Shown here piece by piece: positions 16,838 to 25,381 of a DNA stretch of 64,000 nucleotides (position 1 is its first letter; each line of letters starts with the position of its first letter). A model generated the notes under the pieces. The model searched no databases. It worked only from the letters and a program-made list of their open reading frames with translations, and was not told the origin of the DNA. Position numbers and translations under genes: made by a program. The DNA is from Polynucleobacter hallstattensis (GTDB lineage Bacteria; Pseudomonadota; Gammaproteobacteria; Burkholderiales; Burkholderiaceae): NCBI RefSeq assembly GCF_018881835.1, contig NZ_JACVPO010000002.1:124001-188000 (forward strand), read 5' to 3'.

Positions 16838-17874
16838 TGCCGCATACTCCCGATTCGAATCCCATTGATTATATCGATGATGAGGATTTCATAGCCCTAG
16901 AAGTTCCCCCTGAGGTCAGTGGCGAGCGTTTGGATAAGTTTCTTGGTGGCGCTTTGCCTGATTATTCCCGCAATCGCCTTCAATCCTGGGTTGAGGCTGG
17001 GGCGGTAACAGTAGATGGAAAAGTCACCAAAGTCCGTCATTTGCTACGTGGGAGCGAGAGTATTAAGGTATTCCCACAAGAAATGCCTGAACAGTTCGCG
17101 TTTTCCCCTGAAAACATCGCGCTCGATATTGTTTATGAAGACGACTCCATTATTGTGGTTAATAAACCTGCTGGACTCGTAGTGCATCCTGCCGCAGGTA
17201 ATTGGACGGGAACTTTGTTAAATGCTTTGCTCTATCACTTTCCAGAGCTAAAGCAGCTCCCAAGAGCGGGCATTGTCCATCGTCTAGATAAAGATACCTC
17301 TGGACTCATGGTGGTAGCTAGAACAGATATTGCCCAAACCTTACTGGTAAGACAGCTTCAAGAGCGGACAGTTGGGAGGCGTTACCTATCTTGGGTATGG
17401 GGTGATGCCCCTTCTCAGGGTAAGGTGCTCGCGACCGTTGGTCGAGATCAACGTGATCGACTCAAAATGGCCGCCGGTTCTGCCCAAGGTAAACCTGCTG
17501 CCACTTTATTTCGGCGCTTAGCCAAAGGCAGCTTTGCCCAAAGTCCAGTTGCTTTGCTGGAGTGCCGCTTAGAGACTGGTCGCACCCATCAAATTCGGGT
17601 CCACTTAGAGTCTTTGGGTTTCCCTCTTTTGGGTGATCCGGTTTACCGCAAGAAGACCCCTGGAGTAGCTAAATCATTACCCTTTAGTCGCCAAGCTTTA
17701 CATGCTTATGCCCTAAGCCTGCAGCATCCAGCAACCCAGGAAATCATGACCTGGTATAGATTACCCCCCCAAGATTTAATCGATTTATTGCCCTTGGTTG
17801 GGATGACTGAAGCCGACTTACCAAGAGAAGAGGCCCTAATGGCCTCCATTAAAAATGATCAACGCGCTCCATAA
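16831..17874 (+). CDS. rluD: 23S rRNA pseudouridine synthase RluD
   Basis: A 347-residue RluA-family pseudouridine synthase, probably making pseudouridines 1911/1915/1917 in helix 69 of 23S rRNA. An N-terminal S4 RNA-binding domain (GERLDKFLGGALPDYSRNRLQSWVE style) precedes the catalytic domain with HRLDKDTSGLMVVA, the catalytic Asp being residue 153. ETGRTHQIRVHL and HAYALSLQHP follow. GTG 16831 is the start, since no upstream ATG exists and AAAAGG precedes it; TTG 16837 is an alternative. It overlaps pgeF by 20 bp downstream and the divergent bamD start by 7 bp upstream. Confidence 0.94.
   Translation: MALPHTPDSNPIDYIDDEDFIALEVPPEVSGERLDKFLGGALPDYSRNRLQSWVEAGAVTVDGKVTKVRHLLRGSESIKVFPQEMPEQFAFSPENIALDIVYEDDSIIVVNKPAGLVVHPAAGNWTGTLLNALLYHFPELKQLPRAGIVHRLDKDTSGLMVVARTDIAQTLLVRQLQERTVGRRYLSWVWGDAPSQGKVLATVGRDQRDRLKMAAGSAQGKPAATLFRRLAKGSFAQSPVALLECRLETGRTHQIRVHLESLGFPLLGDPVYRKKTPGVAKSLPFSRQALHAYALSLQHPATQEIMTWYRLPPQDLIDLLPLVGMTEADLPREEALMASIKNDQRAP
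16868..16873 (-). promoter_or_regulatory. Candidate -10 for bamD inside rluD
   Basis: A perfect TATAAT on the minus strand lies 30 bases upstream of the bamD ATG, inside the 5' coding part of rluD, followed by a GGGAG ribosome binding site nine bases before the ATG. Confidence 0.45.
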
Positions 17875-18634
17875 GATTGAACCAAGCTGGACTGTGTCGC
17901 AGCAAATTCAGGCTTTTTGCACTACCCGGCAAGGTGGTCAAAGTAAGTCACCATTTAATAGTCTTAACCTTGGGCTTAATGCGGGCGACGATGCAACTGA
18001 TGTTCTACAAAACCGCAGCATCCTTAGGGCAGCGTTGCCTGCCGAGCCAGTTTGGCTCAAACAGATTCATGGCGTCAAAGTTAGCACCCCGGCCTCAAGG
18101 AGTGCTTTGGGCAATGGACCATTTGAGGCAGATGCTTCAGTCACTAATATCCAAAATGAAGTACTCGCCATTTTGACTGCGGATTGCATGCCTGTACTAT
18201 TTACTAGTAGGCGTGGGGATGTGATTGGGGCGGCTCATGCTGGTTGGCGCGGCTTGAGTTGCGGCATTCTGGAAAATACCATCGATGAAATGATTGCATT
18301 ATCCCCAGGCCTAACGACAAGCGACATCTATGCGTGGATGGGTCCAGCAATTGGGCCTAGTGCATTTGAAGTGGGTGAAGATGTATTACAAGCCTTTGCT
18401 CAGCAGGATCAAGGCGTCTTATTCAAAGCATTTATTCCCATTGTCGAGACTCCCGGAAAGTACTTGGCTGATCTCTATTTACTTGCAAGAGATCGCTTAC
18501 GTTTAATGGGTATAGAGCAAATCGAGGGTGGTGAGTTTTGTACCGTGAATGATCCAGAGCGTTTCTTTTCATACCGCCGGGATAAAGTCACAGGACGCTT
18601 TGCCTCTCTTATTTGGATTTCTAATATTGCTTAA
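17855..18634 (+). CDS. pgeF: PgeF/YfiH-family (DUF152) protein
   Basis: A 259-residue protein of the YfiH family, once called multicopper polyphenol oxidase or laccase, now linked in E. coli to removal of mis-incorporated L-Ser from peptidoglycan precursors; other members show purine nucleosidase activity. Zinc-site regions are visible: VWLKQIHGVKV (His), LTADCMPVLF (Cys) and AHAGWRGLSCG (His), followed by MGPAIGPSAFEVG. FCTVNDPERFFSYRRDKVTGR is the conserved C-terminal block. It overlaps rluD by 20 bp, a pairing conserved in many proteobacteria, and should be translationally coupled to it. Confidence 0.9.
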   Translation: MINALHKIEPSWTVSQQIQAFCTTRQGGQSKSPFNSLNLGLNAGDDATDVLQNRSILRAALPAEPVWLKQIHGVKVSTPASRSALGNGPFEADASVTNIQNEVLAILTADCMPVLFTSRRGDVIGAAHAGWRGLSCGILENTIDEMIALSPGLTTSDIYAWMGPAIGPSAFEVGEDVLQAFAQQDQGVLFKAFIPIVETPGKYLADLYLLARDRLRLMGIEQIEGGEFCTVNDPERFFSYRRDKVTGRFASLIWISNIA

Positions 18635-18734
18635 TTGGGGTTATTACTAGCTTAGCTCTAGGGCTAGGGTTAGTGCGTATAACCCTTCCAGCCTGATAGA
18701 TGGAGAATGGTCACAATAACTTTACGAGATCATT

Positions 18735-20369
18735 ATGTTTGCAGGCATGAATACTGGTGTAGCGCCATCATTGGCCCCTCACCATATGGCGTTAATTCCT
18801 CCAGAACGTTTAGCTGAAATCCAACAAGAATATTTCACTGAGTTCTCCCATCTTGCAACTAATCCTGAGGCCGTCGAAGTAAAAGATCGCCGCTTCTCCG
18901 GTAAAGCTTGGCATTCCTCATGGAGCAAAATGATTGCAGCAACCTATTTGCTGAACTCAAAGCATTTGCTTGCGCTTGCTAAAGCAGTTGATGCCGATGA
19001 AAAAACCAAGACCAAGATTTTATTCACTACAGAGCAAATGATTGATGCCTTATCACCATCAAACTTTATTGCTACCAATCCTGAGGTTCTTGAAAACATT
19101 ATTAGTTCACAAGGCCAGTCTATTCAAAACGGAATTGTGAATTTGCTTGGCGACCTAAAAAAGGGGAAAGTTTCTCAGACGGATGAAAGTGCTTTTGAAG
19201 TCGGCAAGAATATTGCGACGACTTCAGGTCAAGTAGTATTTCGTAATGATCTCTTTGAATTAATTCAGTACACACCGCTAACCGAAACAGTGTACGAGCG
19301 ACCATACTTAATGGTGCCGCCTTGTATTAACAAGTACTACATCTTAGATTTGCAACCAGACAACTCGGTCGTACGTTACATGATTGAACAAGGCCACACC
19401 GTCTTTTTGGTTTCCTGGAAAAATCCGGATGCTTCGATGTCTAAAGTTACTTGGGATGACTACGTAGGTGATGGCGTCATTAAGGCGATTGAGGTGGTCA
19501 AAGATATTGGTGACACAGATCAAATTAACGTTCTTGGTTTTTGTGTCGGCGGAACTTTAACTTCTACTGCCTTGGCAGTATTGGAGGCACGTAAAAAGAA
19601 TTACGTTGCCAGCTTAACTTTGCTCACGACCTTATTGGACTTTAGCGATTCCGGCATCTTGGATGTGTTCATTGATGAAGGCATGGTGAAGTTACGTGAG
19701 AGCACTATTGGTGGCGAAGGCGGTCAATTCGGCATGATGTCAGGCTTAGATTTGGGGAATACCTTTTCGTTCCTTCGCCCGAACGACCTGGTTTGGAATT
19801 ATGTTGTGGAGAACTATTTAAAAGGCAATTCACCTCCGCCGTTTGATTTGCTCTATTGGAATGGCGACTCAACCAATCTGCCTGGCCCAATGTATTGCTG
19901 GTATTTGCGTCATACCTATTTGCAGAATGAATTAATCAAACCTGGCAAGCTCACAGTTTGCGGTGAAAAAGTTGACCTAGGCAAGATTACTGTTCCAGCC
20001 TATATCTATGCATCGCATGATGATCACATCGTGCCCTGGAAATCTGCCTATGAATCTACTCATCTATTGAATGGCAAAAATCGATTTGTCTTGGGCGCCT
20101 CTGGACACATTGCCGGAGTCATTAATCCACCGGCAAAAAATAAGCGCCATTATTTCGAAAACAATAAATTAGCCAAGACTGCAGATGAGTGGTTGGCTGC
20201 AGCAAAAGATGTTAAGGGTAGTTGGTGGCCTAACTACGCTAAATGGTTAGAAGAGTTTGGTGGCAAGAAAGTAAAAGCTAGCAAGACGTTTGGTAATACA
20301 CGCTACAAAAAACTAGAAGCAGCGCCTGGTAAGTACGTGAAAGAAAAAGTATCCGCAGCTGCTCAATAA
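18735..20369 (+). CDS. phaC: Class I polyhydroxyalkanoate synthase PhaC
   Basis: A 544-residue PHA synthase polymerising (R)-3-hydroxyacyl-CoA into storage granules. The lipase-like box G-F-C270-V-G-G holds the nucleophile; Asp430 in HDDHIVPW and His458 in GASGHIAGVIN complete the triad. All three are offset by about 50 residues from the Cupriavidus necator enzyme (C319, D480, H508), so the N-terminal domain is about 50 residues shorter while the catalytic domain is full. Single-subunit class I is expected. It is first in phaC-phaB-phaR; phaB follows after 21 bp. A 7-bp stem (AGGGTTA/TAACCCT, 18666-18686) lies in the 100-bp upstream gap. Confidence 0.96.
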   Translation: MFAGMNTGVAPSLAPHHMALIPPERLAEIQQEYFTEFSHLATNPEAVEVKDRRFSGKAWHSSWSKMIAATYLLNSKHLLALAKAVDADEKTKTKILFTTEQMIDALSPSNFIATNPEVLENIISSQGQSIQNGIVNLLGDLKKGKVSQTDESAFEVGKNIATTSGQVVFRNDLFELIQYTPLTETVYERPYLMVPPCINKYYILDLQPDNSVVRYMIEQGHTVFLVSWKNPDASMSKVTWDDYVGDGVIKAIEVVKDIGDTDQINVLGFCVGGTLTSTALAVLEARKKNYVASLTLLTTLLDFSDSGILDVFIDEGMVKLRESTIGGEGGQFGMMSGLDLGNTFSFLRPNDLVWNYVVENYLKGNSPPPFDLLYWNGDSTNLPGPMYCWYLRHTYLQNELIKPGKLTVCGEKVDLGKITVPAYIYASHDDHIVPWKSAYESTHLLNGKNRFVLGASGHIAGVINPPAKNKRHYFENNKLAKTADEWLAAAKDVKGSWWPNYAKWLEEFGGKKVKASKTFGNTRYKKLEAAPGKYVKEKVSAAAQ

Positions 20370-20390
20370 TATTTTCATAAGGGGAAATAC

Positions 20391-21131
20391 ATGTCTCAAA
20401 AGATTGCATACGTAACTGGTGGTATGGGTGGCATTGGCACTGCTATTTGTCAGCGTCTTGCCAAAGATGGCTTTAAGGTCATCGCTGGTTGCGGCCCGAA
20501 TTCCCCGCGCAAAGATCGCTGGATTGGCGAACAAAAAGTTTTGGGTTATGACTTTATTGCTTCTGAAGGCAATGTTTCCGACTGGGATAGTACGGTTGCT
20601 GCATTCGACAAGGTCAAAGCCGAAGTAGGGCGGGTCGATGTTTTGGTCAATAACGCTGGGATTACTAAAGATAGCGTTTTCCGCAAAATGACCCCGGATC
20701 AGTGGAAGGCAGTAATTGATACCAATCTCAATTCTTTATTCAACGTTACCAAACAAGTGGTGGATGGCATGGCTGATAACGGCTGGGGTCGCATTATTAA
20801 TATCTCTTCTGTTAATGGTCAAAAGGGTCAGTTTGGTCAATCTAACTATTCGACAGCAAAAGCCGGTTTACATGGATTCACGATGGCTTTGTCGCAAGAG
20901 TTAGCCTCTAAAGGTGTAACCGTGAATACGGTTTCACCTGGCTATATCGGTACCGATATGGTCAAAGCTATTCGGGAAGATGTTCTTGAAAAGATTGTTG
21001 CTGGTGTTCCAGTGAAGCGCTTGGGCACTCCTGAGGAGATCGCTTCGATCTGCTGCTGGATTGCTTCTGCTGACGGTGGCTACGCTACCGGCGCTGACTT
21101 CTCCCTAAATGGCGGTCTGCATACGGGCTAA
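20391..21131 (+). CDS. phaB: NADPH-dependent acetoacetyl-CoA reductase PhaB
   Basis: A 246-residue short-chain dehydrogenase reducing acetoacetyl-CoA to (R)-3-hydroxybutyryl-CoA for PhaC. The cofactor motif GGMGGIG is at residues 10-16, NNAG near 87-90, and the catalytic set Ser140, Tyr153, Lys157 (INISSVNGQKGQFGQSNYSTAKAG region). The stretch after the first strand (CGPNSPRKDRW) matches PhaB, which binds NADPH. AAGGGG precedes its ATG. It is cotranscribed with phaC and followed by phaR. Confidence 0.95.
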   Translation: MSQKIAYVTGGMGGIGTAICQRLAKDGFKVIAGCGPNSPRKDRWIGEQKVLGYDFIASEGNVSDWDSTVAAFDKVKAEVGRVDVLVNNAGITKDSVFRKMTPDQWKAVIDTNLNSLFNVTKQVVDGMADNGWGRIINISSVNGQKGQFGQSNYSTAKAGLHGFTMALSQELASKGVTVNTVSPGYIGTDMVKAIREDVLEKIVAGVPVKRLGTPEEIASICCWIASADGGYATGADFSLNGGLHTG

Positions 21132-21163
21132 ATCTCATAAAAATAGAGTTTTAGTAGTCTCTT

Positions 21164-21212
21164 CATCGGCATATTTACCTTTAGCTCAAACTAGAGATAA
21201 ACTATGCCGATG
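21164..21212. repeat. 10-bp inverted repeat around the phaR promoter
   Basis: CATCGGCATA (21164-21173) and TATGCCGATG (21203-21212) are perfect complements separated by 29 bp. The spacer contains TTACCT (21175-21180) and TAAACT (21198-21203), 17 bp apart, a possible -35/-10 pair. The repeat may be a two-site operator or, if transcribed from phaB, the stem of a leader hairpin. No T-tract follows, so it is not a classical terminator. Confidence 0.6.
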
Positions 21213-21223
21213 TTGCATTGCAG
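21213..21223. promoter_or_regulatory. Candidate PhaR binding site (autoregulation)
   Basis: TTGCATTGCAG contains TGCA-T-TGCA, an odd palindrome close to the TTGCA and CTGC-N-GCAG type sites described for PhaR in Paracoccus. It lies 24 bp upstream of the phaR ATG, directly after the inverted repeat, where a bound PhaR would repress its own gene. Confidence 0.45.
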
Positions 21224-21246
21224 TACAAGAGTTAGGAAAAAACTAC

Positions 21247-21807
21247 ATGGCCACACGTTCTAAAAAAGCCGGCGATAGCCGCTTAATCAAGAAGTATCCC
21301 AATCGTCGTTTATACGATACCCAAACCAGCGCCTATGTCACGCTGGCTGATATTAAAAATTTAGTGATGGCCGGAGATGCTTTTAGCGTTGTAGATGCAA
21401 AAACTGAAGATGATTTAACTCGCAATATCTTGCTGCAGATTATTCTGGAAGAAGAGGCTGGTGGAGCCCCAGTTTTTTCAACTCAAATGCTTTCTCAAAT
21501 CATTCGCTTCTACGGAAACTCCATGCAAGGTTTGATGGGCAGTTATCTTGAAAAGACCATGCAATCTTTTGTTGATATTCATAATAAGTTAGGCGATCAA
21601 ACTGAGGGCTTAGGCGCAGGCAGCACACCTGAGGCTTGGGCTAAACTGATGAATCTGCAAAACCCTATGATGCAAGGTCTGATGGGTAGCTATATGGAAC
21701 AAAGTAAAGATTTGTTCGTGAAGATGCAAGAGCAGATGCAAAATTCTCCGAACATGTTTAGTAGCTTCCCGTTTTCTGGGCAAACCAATAAGACTGAAAA
21801 AGAATAA
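21247..21807 (+). CDS. phaR: PHA synthesis repressor PhaR
   Basis: A 186-residue DNA- and PHA-binding regulator. The N-terminal PHB/PHA accumulation regulator domain begins [22 protein letters not shown], and a second conserved part carries [10 protein letters not shown]...[19 protein letters not shown]. The C-terminus is rich in Met, Gln and Asn, with two LMGSY(L/M)E repeats, likely for granule binding. I chose ATG 21247, preceded by AGGA, rather than the longer in-frame extension to 21109, which overlaps phaB and has no homology. PhaR represses phasin and its own gene until it is titrated onto granules; a candidate operator is at 21213-21223. Confidence 0.94.
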   Translation: MATRSKKAGDSRLIKKYPNRRLYDTQTSAYVTLADIKNLVMAGDAFSVVDAKTEDDLTRNILLQIILEEEAGGAPVFSTQMLSQIIRFYGNSMQGLMGSYLEKTMQSFVDIHNKLGDQTEGLGAGSTPEAWAKLMNLQNPMMQGLMGSYMEQSKDLFVKMQEQMQNSPNMFSSFPFSGQTNKTEKE

Positions 21808-21809
21808 TT

Positions 21810-23168
21810 GTGGCAGGTAAAGTTGGTTTTGTTTCCTTAGGTTGCCCTAAGGCACTAGTTGATTCCGAACTCATCCTCACGCAACTCAGCGCTGAAGGTT
21901 ATGAGACCGCAAAAGATTATTCTGGCGCTGATCTGGTGGTAGTAAATACCTGTGGCTTTATTGATTCCGCGGTAGAGGAGAGTCTGGCAGCGATTGGTGA
22001 AGCCTTATCTGAGAATGGCAGGGTAATTGTGACGGGTTGCTTAGGTGCCCGCAAGAATGCAGACGGTAGCGATCTCATTCAGAGCATCCACCCCAAGGTC
22101 CTTGCTGTGACTGGGCCACATGCCACCCAAGAGGTGATGCAAGCCATTCATTTACATCTCCCAAAGCCGCATGATCCTTTTACAGATTTGCTGCCACCAA
22201 TTGGCGTCAAGCTCACACCAAAACATTATGCGTACTTAAAGATATCCGAGGGTTGCAATCATCGCTGCACTTTCTGCATTATCCCAAGCATGCGTGGCGA
22301 TCTAGTTTCACGTCCGATTGGTGAAGTCTTGCTTGAGGCAAAAAAACTATTTGAGTCAGGTGTCAAAGAGTTACTAGTTGTCTCGCAAGATACAAGTGCC
22401 TATGGCGTTGATATTCAATATCGCACTGGTTTTTGGGATGGCAAGCCCGTTAAGACGCGAATGTTTGATTTAGTAAATGCCTTAAACCAAATTGCGAGAG
22501 AACATCAAGCTTGGGTGCGTCTACATTATGTCTATCCATACCCGCATGTCGATGATGTCCTGCCTTTAATGGCTGAGTTTGCTGATCACGGTTTTGGCGT
22601 ACTTCCTTATCTAGATATTCCGTTGCAACACTCGCATCCAGATGTTCTGAAAAGGATGAAACGTCCAGCTAGTGGTGAAAAGAATTTAGAGCGCATTCAG
22701 GCATGGCGAGCTGCTTGTCCTGATTTGGTCATTCGCAGTACCTTTATCGCGGGTTTTCCTGGTGAAACTGAGGAAGAGTTTTTGCATCTATTGAATTTCC
22801 TTGATGAGGCTCAAATTGATCGTGCGGGTTGTTTTGCCTATTCGCCGGTTGATGGAGCGACTGCCAATGCCCTAGACTATCCAGTTGCGAATGAATTGCG
22901 CGAAGAGCGTCGTGCTCGCTTTATGGCTAAAGCTGAGGAAATCTCCATCAAGCGACTTGCTAAAAAAATAGGCAAGCGCATTCAGGTCATCATTGATCGG
23001 GTGGATGAATCAGGTGCAGTGGGCCGAACTATTGGTGATGCCCCTGAAATCGACGGCTTGGTGAGGGTATTGCCTCCAAGTAAGCCATCCAAACGCTATC
23101 GCGCAGGTGAAATCATCAAGGTAACGGTGATTGGCTCCCAAGGGCATGACCTAATAGCCGAAACTTGA
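21810..23168 (+). CDS. rimO: Ribosomal protein S12 methylthiotransferase RimO
   Basis: A 452-residue radical-SAM methylthiotransferase modifying Asp88 of ribosomal protein S12. The N-terminal domain has Cys12, Cys48 and Cys77 for the auxiliary 4Fe-4S cluster, the radical-SAM motif is C149-x3-C153-x2-C156 (CNHRCTFC), and a C-terminal TRAM domain (about 390-452) binds the substrate. GTG 21810 is the start, 2 bp after the phaR stop. The tight spacing makes it cotranscribed with phaR, although its role is translational. Confidence 0.95.
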   Translation: MAGKVGFVSLGCPKALVDSELILTQLSAEGYETAKDYSGADLVVVNTCGFIDSAVEESLAAIGEALSENGRVIVTGCLGARKNADGSDLIQSIHPKVLAVTGPHATQEVMQAIHLHLPKPHDPFTDLLPPIGVKLTPKHYAYLKISEGCNHRCTFCIIPSMRGDLVSRPIGEVLLEAKKLFESGVKELLVVSQDTSAYGVDIQYRTGFWDGKPVKTRMFDLVNALNQIAREHQAWVRLHYVYPYPHVDDVLPLMAEFADHGFGVLPYLDIPLQHSHPDVLKRMKRPASGEKNLERIQAWRAACPDLVIRSTFIAGFPGETEEEFLHLLNFLDEAQIDRAGCFAYSPVDGATANALDYPVANELREERRARFMAKAEEISIKRLAKKIGKRIQVIIDRVDESGAVGRTIGDAPEIDGLVRVLPPSKPSKRYRAGEIIKVTVIGSQGHDLIAET

Positions 23169-23246
23169 CTATTAGAATAAAACTAGTGATTTGGCCCTTA
23201 ACGGGTCAGTTATTTTGCTTAATTAGGTATCGTAAAGGGGAATGTT

Positions 23247-24431
23247 ATGAGTCGTGATGTCGTCGTTTTAAGTGCTGTACGTTCTGCAATTGGCGCCTTT
23301 AATGGTTCGCTCAGCAGCCTTGAGCCAAGTGAGCTTGGCGGCATTGTGATGAAGGAGGCCGTTGCGCGCTCTGGGGTGGATCCAGCATTAATTAATTACA
23401 TCACTGTAGGCAACACGATTCCTACTGACAACCGTTACGCTTATGTTGCTCGCGTAGCCTCTATCCAAGCCGGTCTCCCAATGGAATCTGTGGCGATGGC
23501 CTTGAATCGTTTGTGCAGCTCTGGCTTACAAGCGATTGTGACCACAGCCCAAGCCATTATGTTGGGTGACTGTGATTACGGTGTTGGTGGTGGCGTTGAA
23601 GTGATGTCACGTGGCATGTATGGCTCACCAGCATTGCGAAGTGGTGCGCGCATGGGTGATACCAAAATGATCGATTTGATGGTATCTGTTTTGACTGATC
23701 CATTTGGCGTCGGTCATATGGGCGTTACAGCTGAAAACCTGGTTGAAAAGTGGAAGCTCACCCGTGAAGAGCAAGATGCTCTCGCAGTAGAGTCCCATCG
23801 CCGTGCAGCACATGCCATTAAAGAAGGTCGCTTCAAATCTCAAATCGTTCCAATCACCATCAAAACTCGCAAGGGCGATGTGGTGTTTGATACGGATGAA
23901 CATTGCAAGCCAGATACCACGATGGAAACTTTAGGGAAGATGAAAGCAGTCTTCAAGAAAGAGGGTGGTAGCGTTACTGCGGGTAATGCATCAGGCATTA
24001 ATGATGGCGCAGCATTCTTTGTCTTGGCGGAAGCGGAAGCCGCGAAGAAGGCTGGTCACAAGCCAATCGCTCGTTTAGTTTCTTACGCTATTGCTGGCGT
24101 ACCGAATCACATTATGGGCGAGGGTCCAATCCCTGCAACCAAGATTGCTTTAGAGCGTGCCGGACTGAAATTGGATCAAATTGATGTGATTGAATCTAAC
24201 GAAGCATTTGCTGCGCAGGCATTGGCAGTGACTAAAGGTTTGGGCTTAGATCCAGCCAAGACCAACGTGAATGGTGGAGCGATTGCATTGGGTCACCCAA
24301 TTGGTTGCTCTGGTGCTGCGATTGCCACTAAAGCCATCCATGAATTACATCGGGTTCAAGGTAAATATGCTTTGGTCACCATGTGTATTGGTGGTGGACA
24401 AGGTATCGCAACTATTTTTGAGCGCCTTTAA
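23247..24431 (+). CDS. bktB: Acetyl-CoA C-acetyltransferase (BktB-like thiolase)
   Basis: A 394-residue biosynthetic thiolase condensing acyl-CoAs, probably providing acetoacetyl-CoA (and 3-ketovaleryl-CoA) to PhaB/PhaC. The nucleophile Cys90 lies in NRLCSSGLQAI, the His in GGAIALGHPIGCSG, and the second Cys in MCIGGGQG near the C-terminus. The N-terminus (VVVLSAVRSAIGAFNGSL) looks more like BktB than PhaA, which would suit a cell that also makes propionyl-CoA; this is inference. AAAGGGG precedes its ATG. It is separated from phaCBR by rimO and converges with serB. Confidence 0.92.
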   Translation: MSRDVVVLSAVRSAIGAFNGSLSSLEPSELGGIVMKEAVARSGVDPALINYITVGNTIPTDNRYAYVARVASIQAGLPMESVAMALNRLCSSGLQAIVTTAQAIMLGDCDYGVGGGVEVMSRGMYGSPALRSGARMGDTKMIDLMVSVLTDPFGVGHMGVTAENLVEKWKLTREEQDALAVESHRRAAHAIKEGRFKSQIVPITIKTRKGDVVFDTDEHCKPDTTMETLGKMKAVFKKEGGSVTAGNASGINDGAAFFVLAEAEAAKKAGHKPIARLVSYAIAGVPNHIMGEGPIPATKIALERAGLKLDQIDVIESNEAFAAQALAVTKGLGLDPAKTNVNGGAIALGHPIGCSGAAIATKAIHELHRVQGKYALVTMCIGGGQGIATIFERL

Positions 24432-24470
24432 GTAAGAAACAGCTACTGAATAAGTCTAATTCCAAGGGAT

Positions 24471-25361
24471 TTAGGCAATCAGCAGTAAGGCAGCATCCAA
24501 GCCGACTCGGTCGAAAGCCGCGTCGGCTTTTTCTTTAACAATCGGTTTTGCTCTATAGGCAATACTGATGCCTGAGCCATGCATCATTGGTAGATCATTA
24601 GATCCATCGCCCATGGTGATGGAGTTCTCTTTATGGCAGTTCATTAGGGTGCATGCTTGTTCTAAATAGGCATTCTTGGCAGCGCCATCAACGATATCGC
24701 CGATGACCTTGCCTGTTAGTTTGCCATCAATAATTTCTAAGGTATTGGCTTGAGTTTGCTTGAAACCTAACTCTTGCTGAAGCTTTGCAGTGAAGAAGGT
24801 AAAGCCACCGGAAACGAGAAGCGTATGCAACCCTCTAGTATTTGCTCCAGCAAGTAATTCAGCGGCGCCAGGGTTAGTGCGTAAACGTTCTTTGTATACC
24901 GAATCAAGTACATCAGCAGAAACACCGGCTAAAAGAGCAACGCGTCTACGTAAACTATCTTTAAAGTCTTTAATCTCACCACGCATGGTGGCTTCAGTGA
25001 TTTCTGAAACAGCTAATTTCTTGCCAGTAAAGTCTGCAATCTCATCAATACACTCAATATTGATCAGGGTAGAGTCCATATCCATGGCCAGGACTTTCAC
25101 TTCATCTGGCTTAAATCCCGATGAAATAAAGGCTAAATCGGTGTCGTGTGCTGCAGCAGTGTCGCGCATGGCAACCCTGGCTTCAGGCATTAAGGCTTGT
25201 GAGCAAGTCCAACGGGCAGTGAAGTATTTCGAGTGAGAGTACTCTTTGCCATCCATGGTAATTGCAATACCTAAGACCTTTGCATGCTCAATGAGTGCAG
25301 TGTTTAATTCTGCAGGGATTGAAGTGGTAGCAAGGGCAACAAGCGTGAGGTGATTAGACAT
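24471..25361 (-). CDS. serB: Phosphoserine phosphatase SerB
   Basis: A 296-residue HAD-family phosphatase for the last step of serine synthesis. The nucleophile and acid are D94 and D96 in MDMDSTLINIECIDE, motif II is LLVSGGFTFFT and motif III is GDGSNDLPMM. An ACT-like N-terminal domain (about 1-75) is present, as in proteobacterial SerB. It ends 39 bp from the convergent thiolase gene. Its start lies 20 bp downstream of the mfd stop, so it may be cotranscribed after mfd. Confidence 0.95.
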   Translation of the reverse strand: MSNHLTLVALATTSIPAELNTALIEHAKVLGIAITMDGKEYSHSKYFTARWTCSQALMPEARVAMRDTAAAHDTDLAFISSGFKPDEVKVLAMDMDSTLINIECIDEIADFTGKKLAVSEITEATMRGEIKDFKDSLRRRVALLAGVSADVLDSVYKERLRTNPGAAELLAGANTRGLHTLLVSGGFTFFTAKLQQELGFKQTQANTLEIIDGKLTGKVIGDIVDGAAKNAYLEQACTLMNCHKENSITMGDGSNDLPMMHGSGISIAYRAKPIVKEKADAAFDRVGLDAALLLIA

Positions 25362-25381
25362 GAGTTGTAAGCAATCAATGA

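Noticed and set aside
21109..21246. Long N-terminal extension of PhaR
   Set aside because: It overlaps phaB and the inverted repeat, has no homology, and ATG 21247 has AGGA at correct spacing.
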